Below, one piece after another: positions 34,891-43,312 of a stretch of 64,000 bases of DNA. The stretch comes from Deltaproteobacteria bacterium. Lineage in GTDB: Bacteria; Myxococcota_A; Polyangia; Polyangiales; Ga0077539. How positions within the stretch are numbered: position 1 is the first letter of the stretch; every line of letters begins with the position of its first letter. The stretch spans positions 1-64,000 of the forward strand of contig JAUXYJ010000079.1 of the NCBI GenBank assembly GCA_030694465.1. Reading direction: 5' to 3'. Position numbers and translations under genes: made by a program. The notes under the pieces were generated by a model, which was not told where the DNA came from, searched no databases, and saw nothing but the letters and a program-made list of their open reading frames with translations.

Positions 34891-36743
34891 GACTGGCTCG
34901 CTTCCATCGCTTCGAGCTCTGCTTCGATGCGCTGCTTTTCATACAACCGCGCGTAGAGACCGGTGCCCTTGAGCAGGGTCTCGTGTGTTCCGCTCTCTAC
35001 GACGCGCCCCTCATCGAGGACGATCACGTGATCGCATCGTGACGCAGCGGCGATGCGATGGGTGACCAGCAGCAGCGTGCGTCCCGCCGCAGCGCGATCA
35101 ATGGCGTCCAAAATCAGCGACTCTGTGCGCGCGTCGACCGCGCTCAGCGGGTCGTCCAAGAGCAGCACTTTGGGAGCCGCGAGCAGCGCACGCGCGAGCG
35201 AAACACGCTGCTTTTGCCCACCCGAGAGCTGCACCCCGCGCTCACCCACCACGGTGTCAAAACCATCAGGCATCGTCGCGATCTCGTCGGCGAGCTGCAC
35301 CTCGGTTGCAGCCTCGGTCGCACGCGCGATGCTCTTCTGCTCGTCAGGCTCACCCATCGCAAACGCGATGTTGCGAGCCACCGTCGTCGAGAACAAGAAC
35401 GCCTCTTGCTGCGCGAGACACACATTGCGACGCAACGTCGCCAGCTCAATCTTGGTCACATCTGCGCCGTCGAGAAACACGCTTGATTCTGGTGTGGGCA
35501 ACAAGCGCGCGAGCAGATGCAAGAGCACACTCTTTCCAGCTCCCGTCCGCCCCACGATCGCGAGCGAACTCCCTGCGGGGACTGAGAAGGTCACGTCACG
35601 CAAGAGTTCACGTCCGCCCAGCGAAAATCCCAGTTTTTCGACACGAAGCCCACCACGCGCCTCGCCCATCGACGCACTCGCTTGGTCCACAACGTCAGGC
35701 TCAGCGCGCAGGATCTCGTTGATGCGGTTGAGCGAAGCGCGACCCCGCGCGAGGATCGTCACGATGTACCCGAGCGCGATGGTTGGCCACGCGACGAGCG
35801 CCAAGTGCCCCTGAAAAGCCAAGAGATCCCCCACGGTGACCTCTCCCCGCGCGACCATCATCCCGCCAAACCAGAGCACAATCAGCGACGCGATCGCCGC
35901 AGAGGTCCCCAAAATTGGCCAGAGCGAACCACGCAGTCGCGCCAGCGCGAGGTTGGCCGAGAGCGAGTCATCCGAGCGCTTTTTAAACGCAGCCGCCTCG
36001 GGATCTTCGAGGCGATACGCCCGCACAACACGCATCGCGGAGAGCGTCTGTTGTGCACGCTCTGAGAGCCCACCGATGGCCTCTTGGGCCTCGCGTGAGC
36101 GCGCAAAGAGCGGCTTGGCGAACATCCGCGTGAGAAAAATGAACACAGGAAACGGCGCCAACGCTGCCAACGTGAGCTTGGGCGACCGCGCCAACATCAC
36201 CGGGATATTCGCTGCGTACGCGATCACCGCGTTGACGATATTGAGCGCACCAAATCCCACCAACAGACGCACCTGCGCGAGGTCGTTGGTCGCTCGCGAC
36301 ATCACCTCGCCCGCGCTCGTTCGGGCAAAGAAAGACGGACCCAGGATATGCAATCTTTTGAGTAAATCTGCACGCAGATCGTATTCGACGTCTCGCCCTG
36401 CGTTGAAGATCCAGATCCGCGAAAAGATCCGAGCGATCGCACCCAACACCGCCGCGACGATCATCAAGAGCGACAAGCGCATCCCACGAGCTCCGTCCGC
36501 CGCGACGATCGCGTTGGTCGTCCCACGCAGCAACTGCGGGATGAGCGCCGCGAGCCCGGTCGAGGCCACCAAGAAGACCCCACCGATCACGAAGCTCTTG
36601 CGATTTGCCTGCGCAATTCGCCCAAGCGTCCAGCCCGAATCAGCGCTTGATTCAACACCCGGCGGTGGAGGAGGCGAGCGCGTATCGTTCGCGCGAGATA
36701 AGTCCTGCGTATCGACTGTCATGAGTGCGGCACCATCGTTCAA
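34887..36743 (-). CDS. ABC exporter half-transporter, degenerate-site subunit
   Basis: A 618-residue permease-ATPase, first gene of the exporter pair. Six membrane helices lie at about 45-330 (for example FVIGGVFLVASTGLAALIP). The nucleotide-binding domain (about 365-600) has Walker A GRTGAGKSV, the canonical signature QLSGGQKQRVSLARAL and the H-loop LLVTHR. Its Walker B ends in LLLDDPLSAVD, with Asp where the catalytic Glu belongs. In heterodimeric exporters such as TM287/288 and BmrCD the degenerate site is built from just this Walker B and the partner's altered signature, as here. The 247 bp upstream to the next gene carry no obvious motif. Confidence 0.92.
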   Translation of the reverse strand: MNDGAALMTVDTQDLSRANDTRSPPPPPGVESSADSGWTLGRIAQANRKSFVIGGVFLVASTGLAALIPQLLRGTTNAIVAADGARGMRLSLLMIVAAVLGAIARIFSRIWIFNAGRDVEYDLRADLLKRLHILGPSFFARTSAGEVMSRATNDLAQVRLLVGFGALNIVNAVIAYAANIPVMLARSPKLTLAALAPFPVFIFLTRMFAKPLFARSREAQEAIGGLSERAQQTLSAMRVVRAYRLEDPEAAAFKKRSDDSLSANLALARLRGSLWPILGTSAAIASLIVLWFGGMMVARGEVTVGDLLAFQGHLALVAWPTIALGYIVTILARGRASLNRINEILRAEPDVVDQASASMGEARGGLRVEKLGFSLGGRELLRDVTFSVPAGSSLAIVGRTGAGKSVLLHLLARLLPTPESSVFLDGADVTKIELATLRRNVCLAQQEAFLFSTTVARNIAFAMGEPDEQKSIARATEAATEVQLADEIATMPDGFDTVVGERGVQLSGGQKQRVSLARALLAAPKVLLLDDPLSAVDARTESLILDAIDRAAAGRTLLLVTHRIAAASRCDHVIVLDEGRVVESGTHETLLKGTGLYARLYEKQRIEAELEAMEASQS

Positions 36744-36990
36744 TTGAATCGGTCGCGTCCACAGCGCAGATCCACGAAAGTGATCCGCTCGATGAGACCC
36801 ACGTCGAGCGTTCGCGACACACGACGCTGAGGCTCAAGACGCGCCGGTCGGCGGTATGGTGCCCGCGCCCAGAAGTGTCGAGTGCAAAGGGCTCTGCCCT
36901 AAAACCCCTGCCGTGGGTCGAAGCCAGCATTGAACCGCACAGACGACCGCGCCGCGCAGCAGCCCTCATGCAAGCGCAAAGGCATGCCCG

Positions 36991-37644
36991 CTAGCGCTCT
37001 GAGACAACGTCGGCGCTCGCGTCGCTGCCGCTCGAGCAGTCCACGTCGTTGCCGGTGATCGGCAGACATCGGCCATGCACGCTGTTGCCAAACGGGAGCT
37101 CACAACGCCAGCCCGAAGGGCACTCTGCAGGGACGTCGCACGCAGGCGCACACACGCCTGGTTGCCCACATGCGGGGAGCCCATCGCGCGCGGCGATACA
37201 CGCACCCGAAAATGCGCATTGTGCATTGCTCGAACACTGTTGTGCACACACACCGCTCGGAGCACCCATGCACCGAGAGTCCGCAGCACACTCGGTGTCC
37301 ACGGTGCATGCTTGCGTCATTCGAGCGCGGCAAACACGCAGGATTTCGAAGTCTGGGCCTTCGCGAATGACCTCGCCGTCGGGCCCTGCGTCGGGCACAA
37401 ACCCACGAAAGTCATACCGCCCGCAGACCTGGCCCATCGCGCAGCCGACGCCGTCGGTGCACCGGCGCGCGCACACGCCCGCGGTCCCCGTGCGCGAATC
37501 AAACGTGCACGTAAGTGATTGGCACTGATAGGCGCTTGTGCAGCTGGCCCCGTCAGGATTGCCTGCTGGGGTGCATGCACTCACGAACCACGCGAACATG
37601 ATCGCCGCCACACGAGCGAGAGCTCGCAAGGGCGTGAGATCCAT
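36991..37644 (-). CDS. Cys-rich lipoprotein
   Basis: A 217-residue protein starting at ATG 37644, which has GGGGAGAG about seven bases upstream; the frame is open further but overlaps rplS. A signal peptide (ALARVAAIMFAWFVSAC) ends in a lipobox VSAC. The mature part carries about twenty cysteines in repeated C-x5-C-x3-C style units (CTSAYQCQSLTC, CTVDTECAADSRC, CDVPAECPSGWRC), as in the disulphide-rich extracellular proteins frequent in myxobacteria. It lies downstream of rplS, with a long inverted repeat between them that covers the ribosome binding site. No enzymatic function is visible. Confidence 0.75.
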   Translation of the reverse strand: MDLTPLRALARVAAIMFAWFVSACTPAGNPDGASCTSAYQCQSLTCTFDSRTGTAGVCARRCTDGVGCAMGQVCGRYDFRGFVPDAGPDGEVIREGPDFEILRVCRARMTQACTVDTECAADSRCMGAPSGVCAQQCSSNAQCAFSGACIAARDGLPACGQPGVCAPACDVPAECPSGWRCELPFGNSVHGRCLPITGNDVDCSSGSDASADVVSER

Positions 37645-37653
37645 CGAAGACTC

Positions 37654-37696
37654 TCCCCGCACACGATGACTCATAGGACACCTTGGCGTGCGGGGA
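37654..37696 (-). repeat. Inverted repeat between rplS and the Cys-rich lipoprotein gene
   Basis: TCCCCGCAC (37654-37662) and GTGCGGGGA (37688-37696) can form a 9-bp stem with a 25-base loop. In the minus-strand transcript the downstream arm contains the GGGGA of the lipoprotein gene's ribosome binding site. It may be an rplS terminator, though without a T run, or a structure that limits translation of the lipoprotein. Confidence 0.5.
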
Positions 37697-37702
37697 ACGC
37701 CA

Positions 37703-38092
37703 TCAAGCGGACGCTGCTGCGGACGAACCGAGCTTGTCGCGTGCGTCCTTGAGACGAGCGGCTTTGCCGGTAAGCGAACGCAGATAGTAGAGCTTGGAGC
37801 GGCGGATGACTCCGCGCGACACGAGCTCGATCTTGTCGATGCGTGGCGAATGGACTGGAAAAATACGCTCGACGCCGACGCCGTGCGAGATCTTTCGCAC
37901 GGTGAAAGTGGCGCCCACGCCACCACGACGCTTGCGGATCACTTGGCCCTGAAAGACCTGGATTCGCTCTTTGTCGCCCTCGATGATCTTGTAGTGAACA
38001 CGGATCGTGTCACCCACGCGGTACGCGTCGAGGTTGGTGTTGGCAATGCGCTCGCTGTGGAGCGACTCGATAAGGGGATGCTGGCTGCCCAT
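37703..38092 (-). CDS. rplS: 50S ribosomal protein L19
   Basis: Ribosomal protein L19, at the 30S-50S interface. From ATG 38092 it has 129 residues, close to the family length of about 115-120 with a small C-terminal Ala/Ser extension; the frame is open to 38194, but that part overlaps the preceding gene and does not match L19. Typical blocks are FRVGDTIRVHYKIIEGDKER-like text (here YRVGDTIRVHYKII), RIQVFQGQVIRKRRGG, TFTVRKISHGVGVER and SRGVIRRSKLYYLR. It is the last gene of the rpsP operon, the usual place. Confidence 0.95.
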   Translation of the reverse strand: MGSQHPLIESLHSERIANTNLDAYRVGDTIRVHYKIIEGDKERIQVFQGQVIRKRRGGVGATFTVRKISHGVGVERIFPVHSPRIDKIELVSRGVIRRSKLYYLRSLTGKAARLKDARDKLGSSAAASA

Positions 38093-38190
38093 GACTCTCT
38101 GCTCACTCGATTCACAAGGGCCATCGCTTCGCGCGACAACCTCGAAACCCTGAAAACGGGGCGGGAACAAACCACGCAACAACGAAGATG

Positions 38191-38766
38191 TCAACCCGTT
38201 GCGCCCGCATCTCCAAACAGTCGGTCAAAGACAATCGCCGCAGCGGCTCGAACCGACAAATGATTGTACACGCCTGGGCGAATGGGTGCGAGATGAACAT
38301 TCGCTCTTTCGAGCATCGCGTCGGTCAACCCGTACCCCGTGCCAAAGACAATCAGCGCAGGCCCATCGTGCGCATCGATCTGGCGTTTTCCGTCGGCGAA
38401 GCTCGAGACGGCGCGAGAACTCCGGGCCGCAGTAGTCACCAACAGCGGGGATTTTTGCTCGCGCTTCGTGATGTCCGCGATTGCATCTTCGAGAGACGCG
38501 ACCGCTTCGACTTGACGGAGTGCCTCGCTGCGCTGTGGGACACGCTCGGCGCCTTCGCCATCACGCCAGTAGCCCGTGATGTGATCCACCAGCGCGCGCT
38601 GGGCCTCGACGGGCGAAACTAAGTAGTACCTCGCGAGGTTAAAACTCCGGGCGCTGCGCGCGATATCGTGGACATCAAGGTTTGTAATCGACGTGGTAAT
38701 CACCTGGCCATCTTTCGATTTTACCGGGTAGTGAACCAGCGCCACGTAGCATCGCGAGGTCGTCAT
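38191..38766 (-). CDS. SPOUT-type RNA methyltransferase (TrmD-linked)
   Basis: A 191-residue protein from ATG 38766, whose ATG overlaps the trmD stop as ATGA. It looks like the SAM-dependent RNA methyltransferase family often found next to trmD in Deltaproteobacteria and Thermotogae. Blocks are YVALVHYPVKSKDGQVITTS, NLDVHDIARSARSFNL, ALIVFGTGYGLTDAML and PIRPGVYNHLSVRAAAAIV; the last two form the knotted cofactor-binding region of SPOUT enzymes. The base it modifies is not known to me. Co-translation with trmD suggests a tRNA substrate. Confidence 0.87.
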   Translation of the reverse strand: MTTSRCYVALVHYPVKSKDGQVITTSITNLDVHDIARSARSFNLARYYLVSPVEAQRALVDHITGYWRDGEGAERVPQRSEALRQVEAVASLEDAIADITKREQKSPLLVTTAARSSRAVSSFADGKRQIDAHDGPALIVFGTGYGLTDAMLERANVHLAPIRPGVYNHLSVRAAAAIVFDRLFGDAGATG

Positions 38767-39494
38767 TGGGGCTCCTCTCCATCGAGCCATTTCTGCTCGC
38801 GTTCGGTCAGCGCGATCGCTGCAAACAAATCAGGACGTCTTGTGCGCGTCCGCCTCAGCGCGTGCCATCGCCGCCAGAGCGCAATCTTTTTGTGGTCGCC
38901 TTTTTGGAGAACCAGAGGCACCGCGACGTCGCGAAACACTGCGGGTCGTGTGTACTGCGGATACTCAAGCGTCCCACTTCGTCCGTGTGATTCATCAATG
39001 CTCGAGTGCTGGTTTCCGAGCACACCGGGCAAGAGCCGCACGACCGCGTCCAAAATCACCGCGGCCCCAAGCTCGCCACCCGTGAGCACATAGTCACCGA
39101 TCGAGAGCTCCTCATCCACGTAGGCCGTCACACGCGCATCCATGCCCTCGTAGCGCCCACAGACCAGCGCGATCGCGGGCAGCGTCGCCAAGCGCTCTGC
39201 GTCGCGCTGTGTAAACAGCCGCCCCGAAGGCGTGAGCAAAATCACGTGAGGACGCATTCCCTCGGTGCCGGGCAGCGACTCAATCGCGGCGACCAACGGC
39301 GGAGCCGCCATCACCATCCCGCTGCCGCCGCCATACGGAGTGTCATCTACGGTGCGGTGTTTGTTTGTCGAATACGAGCGAATTTGCACGTCGTGCACGC
39401 GCACTCGCTCTTCTTCGAGCGCGCGCCCTACGATGCTCGCGCGCAAAAAACCGTGGAGCATTTCCGGAAACAACGACAGCACATGCACATCCAT
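38763..39494 (-). CDS. trmD: tRNA (guanine-N1)-methyltransferase TrmD
   Basis: Methylates G37 at N1 in tRNAs whose anticodon is followed by G, preventing frameshifts. The 243-residue length is normal. Signatures are LFPEMLHGFLRASIVGRA, DDTPYGGGSGMVMAAPP, LVCGRYEGMDARV, and SIGDYVLTGGELGA in the trefoil-knot SAM site. The order rimM-trmD-SPOUT-rplS is the conserved context. The gap to rimM is 46 bp and the next gene overlaps by 4 bp. Confidence 0.97.
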   Translation of the reverse strand: MDVHVLSLFPEMLHGFLRASIVGRALEEERVRVHDVQIRSYSTNKHRTVDDTPYGGGSGMVMAAPPLVAAIESLPGTEGMRPHVILLTPSGRLFTQRDAERLATLPAIALVCGRYEGMDARVTAYVDEELSIGDYVLTGGELGAAVILDAVVRLLPGVLGNQHSSIDESHGRSGTLEYPQYTRPAVFRDVAVPLVLQKGDHKKIALWRRWHALRRTRTRRPDLFAAIALTEREQKWLDGEEPQ

Positions 39495-39540
39495 TGGCTC
39501 GCCCTCTCACGTGCGTTCGCTTGCTTCGCGCAAAGATCCA

Positions 39541-40134
39541 CTAGGCTTCTTCTGCAGTAAACGCGCGATACCACGCAGCGTCTAACACCACGACGCGCGC
39601 CGTGTGATCCGCGCGAACCATCGACCCCGGGATCAGCGGGAGCTCCTTGATTTCGCCAGACGTTGCGCCCTCGGCGACAGCGCTTAGCTGCACGCAGAGC
39701 ACATCCACGCTCGGATAGCTGATCATCTCGGTGACCACACCGAGCGGCGTTTCGTCGTCCAACTGAACCCGGTAGCCAGGCGCATCGGCAAAGTAGAGCT
39801 CATCGGATTTGACCGCTGGCAGCGCGCTCCGTGGCACCCACAACAGCGCCCAGCGAAGCGCCTCGGCGGCGTCACGCGAGTCGACCCCTGCGAGCTCGAT
39901 GACCCAATGCTCAGAGCCTCGCTGAAGATACGTCACGGTGCTCTCGACGTATTCGGCATCCGCTGCGAGCTCAAACTCAAGCTCACGCGATGGCGTCACG
40001 CGCACCGTCAACCCTCGGACCAACACGTCCGTCTCGGGATTAAACACCTTGCAGCGCACTGCTCCCTGGATGCCGTGAGCTCGTCCGATGACGGCCAACA
40101 CAATGGGGGTTTGATCGCCAGACAGATCACTCAT
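39541..40134 (-). CDS. rimM: 16S rRNA processing protein RimM
   Basis: Assists maturation of the 30S head by binding ribosomal protein S19. The 197-residue protein has the N-terminal RimM barrel (VIGRAHGIQGAVRCKVFNPE) and a C-terminal PRC-barrel (DELYFADAPGYRV, then LGVVTEM and LIPGSMVRADHTARVVVLD). It lies between khpA and trmD, its standard position, with a 92-bp gap after khpA. Confidence 0.95.
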   Translation of the reverse strand: MSDLSGDQTPIVLAVIGRAHGIQGAVRCKVFNPETDVLVRGLTVRVTPSRELEFELAADAEYVESTVTYLQRGSEHWVIELAGVDSRDAAEALRWALLWVPRSALPAVKSDELYFADAPGYRVQLDDETPLGVVTEMISYPSVDVLCVQLSAVAEGATSGEIKELPLIPGSMVRADHTARVVVLDAAWYRAFTAEEA

Positions 40135-40226
40135 GGCGTGGTGCTAGTGCAATTCACACGCACAAATCCAGTGAGTTGACGCCGAATCGACCGCCACCTG
40201 CACGCGCACCCCGAGACCACCAAGAC

Positions 40227-40505
40227 TCAGTCTTCGACGATGTCGAGGAGAACACGCGCGCCCTCGCCCGCCGTGCTCGCGGTCACGAGCTGCCTGAGTG
40301 CACGCGCTGTGGTGCCTCCGCGACCAATCACCTTGCCGAGATCCCCGCGCGCGACGCGAAGTTCAAAAATTCGAACGTTCTCGCGGTCGGGTTCGACCTC
40401 GTACACTTCGACCTCTTTGGTCTCGTCTACGAGGGCTTTTGCGACAAATGTGACCAAGTCGATCACGCGTTGCTCGAGATCGTCGATGGGTTCGTCGGTT
40501 GCCAT
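40227..40505 (-). CDS. khpA: KH-domain RNA-binding protein KhpA
   Basis: A 92-residue single-KH-domain protein, longer by about 15 residues than the usual KhpA because of an acidic stretch. The KH core is ELRVARGDLGKVIGRGGTTA followed by RALRQLV, with the GxxG loop reading GRGG. KhpA binds RNA, often with KhpB/Jag, and sits between rpsP and rimM in many bacteria, as here. The 112-bp gap to rpsP has no obvious separate promoter. Confidence 0.93.
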   Translation of the reverse strand: MATDEPIDDLEQRVIDLVTFVAKALVDETKEVEVYEVEPDRENVRIFELRVARGDLGKVIGRGGTTARALRQLVTASTAGEGARVLLDIVED

Positions 40506-40617
40506 GAGGTGTCAGCTACGGCTTTCTGCGCACAACGGGTCGCGGCGAAGCCTCACCACCGGTGCGATCTTAGGAACTAAACGAGCGGCAACTCTCAAAA
40601 GTGTCGCCGCCTGGGAC

Positions 40618-40863
40618 TCAGGCGCTCTTGGCAGCCTTGGTTGCGAGCTGCAACACCACGTCGCTGGGGCTGGCGCCGAGACCAACCCAATGGTTGTAAC
40701 GGGCCTGGTCCAGCTTGAGCGCGCCACCGTTGGGAGCGTTGGGATCCCAGGTGCCGATCGCTTCGAGGAAGCGTCCATCACGCTTCGCGCGCGAATTGGC
40801 GACCACCAAACGGTAGTAAGGGAGCTTCTTAGAACCACCACGAGAAAGGCGAATCGTGACCAT
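40618..40863 (-). CDS. rpsP: 30S ribosomal protein S16
   Basis: Ribosomal protein S16, an early 30S assembly protein. From ATG 40863 it has 81 residues, the usual length; the frame is open upstream but the S16 homology begins here. Blocks are VTIRLSRGGSKKLPYYRLVV, ANSRAKRDGRFLEAIGTWDP, and LKLDQARYNHWVGLGASPS. It opens the minus-strand operon rpsP-khpA-rimM-trmD-SPOUT-rplS. The ffh gene that often precedes it is absent; a divergent cytochrome-type gene is there instead. Confidence 0.96.
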   Translation of the reverse strand: MVTIRLSRGGSKKLPYYRLVVANSRAKRDGRFLEAIGTWDPNAPNGGALKLDQARYNHWVGLGASPSDVVLQLATKAAKSA

Positions 40864-40935
40864 GTGCTTGTCTTGTATCCGTCGAGTGCTGCTGAAACGC
40901 GCATGGAAGTATCGCCATTGCGCAGAAGGTCGCGG

Positions 40936-40964
40936 AAGGTACCGGTCACGCATGGTCACGTCAA
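40936..40964 (-). promoter_or_regulatory. Candidate promoter of the rpsP operon
   Basis: On the minus strand TTGACG, a 17-base spacer and TACCTT precede rpsP, giving a predicted leader of about 66 bases. The -35 box is good and the -10 box weak. Confidence 0.35.
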
Positions 40965-41042
40965 GCCACCTCGCAAAACAACGGCGATGACACATGTGTT
41001 GGACGTGTGTCCGCGCATGAGGCACACACTGTGTACGTTCTG

Positions 41043-42788
41043 ATGTTTGCCTCGCGCTGGATCTCTTCGCTCGCTCTTTTGGCGCTCGCTTCGCTCGGTT
41101 CGCTCGCAGGCAGCACGAGCGGCTGCAACAGTCGACGCGTGACCGTACGCCCCACGCCGACAAGCCCCGACGCGCGCACGACCCCCCGCATGGCCGAAGG
41201 CCCGCCCACGGTACGTCTCTATTTTCTCGTGGATTTGGACGGGTATTTCGAGCCCTGTGGTTGCAACAGCCGCCCGCTCGGAGGCATCGATCGCCTGGCA
41301 CGATACATTCGCGCCGAACAGCCCCGCGCGCCAGAAAACATGCTCATCGCGGTGGGCGATCTGCTCTTTCGCGACCCCACGATGGACGAGCGCATGGTCT
41401 ATCAAGAGACGCGCAAAGCCGAATCGCTAGTCCAAATCCTGGATCAATTGGGCCTCGCCGCCTACGCGCCTGGGCCCAGCGACTATGTGCGAGGGGCCGA
41501 AGAGCGAACGCGGATCCTCGCCAACCAACGCGCGAGTGCGCTCGCGGCAAACGTGGACCCCGCGACGCAAGGCTATCGCCCAGGTCTCATTCGCACCGTC
41601 AATGGCCACAAGATCGGCCTAGTCGGCGTCTCGGATTTTAGGCCCACCAGCGAGACACCCGCGCCGGCCGGAGCTCCTGCCACCACAGATCCCACCGAGG
41701 CTGCCCGCGCCGCAGTCGCACGGCTACGAAGCGAAGGCGCAGAGCTGGTCGTCGTGCTCGCGAGCGTGACACGACGCGACGCAGTCAGCATCGCGCGCAA
41801 TGTACCGGGCGTAGACTTTGTCATCGTCGCACGCGAAGAGTCCAACACGCCACCGCCGCCCGAGCGGGTAGGCCGTGCGTATGTGTTGTCTGCTCCGAAT
41901 CAGGGCAAATTCGTTGGCGTTCTCGATTTGTATCTCCGCGCGCCGGGAGCGATCAGCGATGCCTCTGAGAGCTCCGCAGTGGCGGTTCGCGCGAGCCTCG
42001 ACAGGCGCATTCGCGAGCTTCAGCAACGCCTCGAGGCTTGGCGTCGGGACCCCTCTGTCGATCCCGCCGCGGTCGCCCAGCAGTCCGCACGGTTGGTCAC
42101 GCTTCAGTCCGAGAGAGCCGCGGCGAACGGCGAGCCCGAGCCCCCTGCGTCCGGGAGCTATTTTCGCGCGAGAGCTACCGAAATCTCGCCAGACTTGCCC
42201 AAAGAATCCACGATTGAGCAGTCGATCGCCCGCTATTTTTCGACGGTAAACGAGCACAACCGCGAGGCGTATGCGTCGCTACAACCGCCTCCGCCGCTTC
42301 GAGGCCAGCCCCGCTACGTGGGCGGCGAAGAGTGTCGCTCGTGTCACGAAGCCGCCTTCGCGATCTGGGAGCGAACGCCCCACTCGCGGGCCTACTGGAC
42401 CCTCGACGTGCTGCACAAGAACTTCAACCTCTCGTGCGTCGGTTGCCACGTCACAGGCTACCAACGCCCCGGCGGAAGCGAAGTCGTGCAGAACGATGGC
42501 CTGCGCGACGTCCAGTGCGAGACCTGCCACGGACCCGGCAGCGCCCACATTGCCGCGAGCACCGACGCACAGCGCCGCGCGACGATCATTCGCAACCCAC
42601 CCCAGGCTTTTTGCGCGACGCAGTGCCACACCCCCGAGCACTCCGACCACTTTGACTACGCGCAATATCTCCCGCGGATCTTGGGCCCAGGCCATGGCTA
42701 CCCAGAAGATAGTGCAGACGCCGGGGGTGTGCGATTGAGCGCGCCCATCATTGCCAACGGACAAAACACAGACGCAGGCGCTCACTGA
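41043..42788 (+). CDS. Lipoprotein with metallophosphatase-like and multihaem cytochrome c domains
   Basis: A 581-residue protein from ATG 41043 with a signal peptide ending in a lipobox TSGC. The first half reads like a 5'-nucleotidase/metallophosphatase-type domain: YFEPCGCNSRPLGGIDRLAR, a DLLFRD block, NGHKIGLVGVSDF and ELVVVLASVTRRDA. Not all metal ligands are evident, so activity is uncertain. A coiled region (about residues 315-365) follows. The C-terminal part has haem motifs CRSCH (431-435), CVGCH (465-469), CETCH (492-496) and an expanded CATQCH (524-529), as in cytochrome c554-like proteins. It is probably exported and anchored in the envelope, with a role in electron transfer. It is divergent from the rpsP operon. 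Confidence 0.82.
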   Translation: MFASRWISSLALLALASLGSLAGSTSGCNSRRVTVRPTPTSPDARTTPRMAEGPPTVRLYFLVDLDGYFEPCGCNSRPLGGIDRLARYIRAEQPRAPENMLIAVGDLLFRDPTMDERMVYQETRKAESLVQILDQLGLAAYAPGPSDYVRGAEERTRILANQRASALAANVDPATQGYRPGLIRTVNGHKIGLVGVSDFRPTSETPAPAGAPATTDPTEAARAAVARLRSEGAELVVVLASVTRRDAVSIARNVPGVDFVIVAREESNTPPPPERVGRAYVLSAPNQGKFVGVLDLYLRAPGAISDASESSAVAVRASLDRRIRELQQRLEAWRRDPSVDPAAVAQQSARLVTLQSERAAANGEPEPPASGSYFRARATEISPDLPKESTIEQSIARYFSTVNEHNREAYASLQPPPPLRGQPRYVGGEECRSCHEAAFAIWERTPHSRAYWTLDVLHKNFNLSCVGCHVTGYQRPGGSEVVQNDGLRDVQCETCHGPGSAHIAASTDAQRRATIIRNPPQAFCATQCHTPEHSDHFDYAQYLPRILGPGHGYPEDSADAGGVRLSAPIIANGQNTDAGAH

Positions 42789-42843
42789 GCGTTGCGCTTG
42801 TCTGCTTGTGTTTTTACCGGCGTTTAGTGAAAGTACAAAAAAC

Positions 42844-43254
42844 TTACTCGAGCGTCCGGGGCTTCACGTTCTCGTGAACCCACGCGACGATCACACCCAA
42901 CGTCGTGCCTGGCGTAAACACCTTCTTCACACCGGCAGACTCCAACCGAAGGACGTCCTCTTCGGGGATGATTCCGCCGCCAAAGAGCACGACATCGGTC
43001 ATCCCTCGGCCGCGCAACGCCTCAAGAACCGCCGGAAACAGCGTGTTGTGAGCCCCCGACATAATCGATAGCCCCACCGCATCCACATCTTCTTGCGAGG
43101 CCGCGGCGGCGATCATCTCGGGGGTCTGATGAAGCCCCGTGTAGATCACCTCGAAGCCCGCATCACGGAGAGCCCGCGCGACCACCTTCGCGCCGCGATC
43201 GTGGCCATCAAGACCTGGCTTGGCGACGAGAACCCGGACCTTACTTTCGCTCAT
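42844..43254 (-). CDS. Stand-alone B12-binding domain (methylmalonyl-CoA mutase C-terminal type)
   Basis: A 136-residue protein from ATG 43254 that matches the cobalamin-binding domain of methylmalonyl-CoA mutase along its whole length: VRVLVAKPGLDGHDRGAKVV holds the DxHxxG motif for the B12-ligand His, and GLSIMSGAHNTLFP, VVLFGGGIIPEEDV and VFTPGTTLGVIV follow. Such a piece pairs with a separate catalytic subunit in split isomerases; none is in the window. It may serve methylmalonyl-CoA mutase or a related acyl-CoA mutase. It lies 58 bp downstream of uvrA on the same strand. Confidence 0.9.
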   Translation of the reverse strand: MSESKVRVLVAKPGLDGHDRGAKVVARALRDAGFEVIYTGLHQTPEMIAAAASQEDVDAVGLSIMSGAHNTLFPAVLEALRGRGMTDVVLFGGGIIPEEDVLRLESAGVKKVFTPGTTLGVIVAWVHENVKPRTLE

Positions 43255-43312
43255 AGAGTTACCCAAGGTCTCTAACGGCCGCACAATTTCCCGTCAAGCG
43301 TGGTCTTCGCGG

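Noticed and set aside
35836..36747. A 303-codon plus-strand ORF
   Set aside because: Antisense to the ABC exporter gene, whose Walker and signature motifs are intact.
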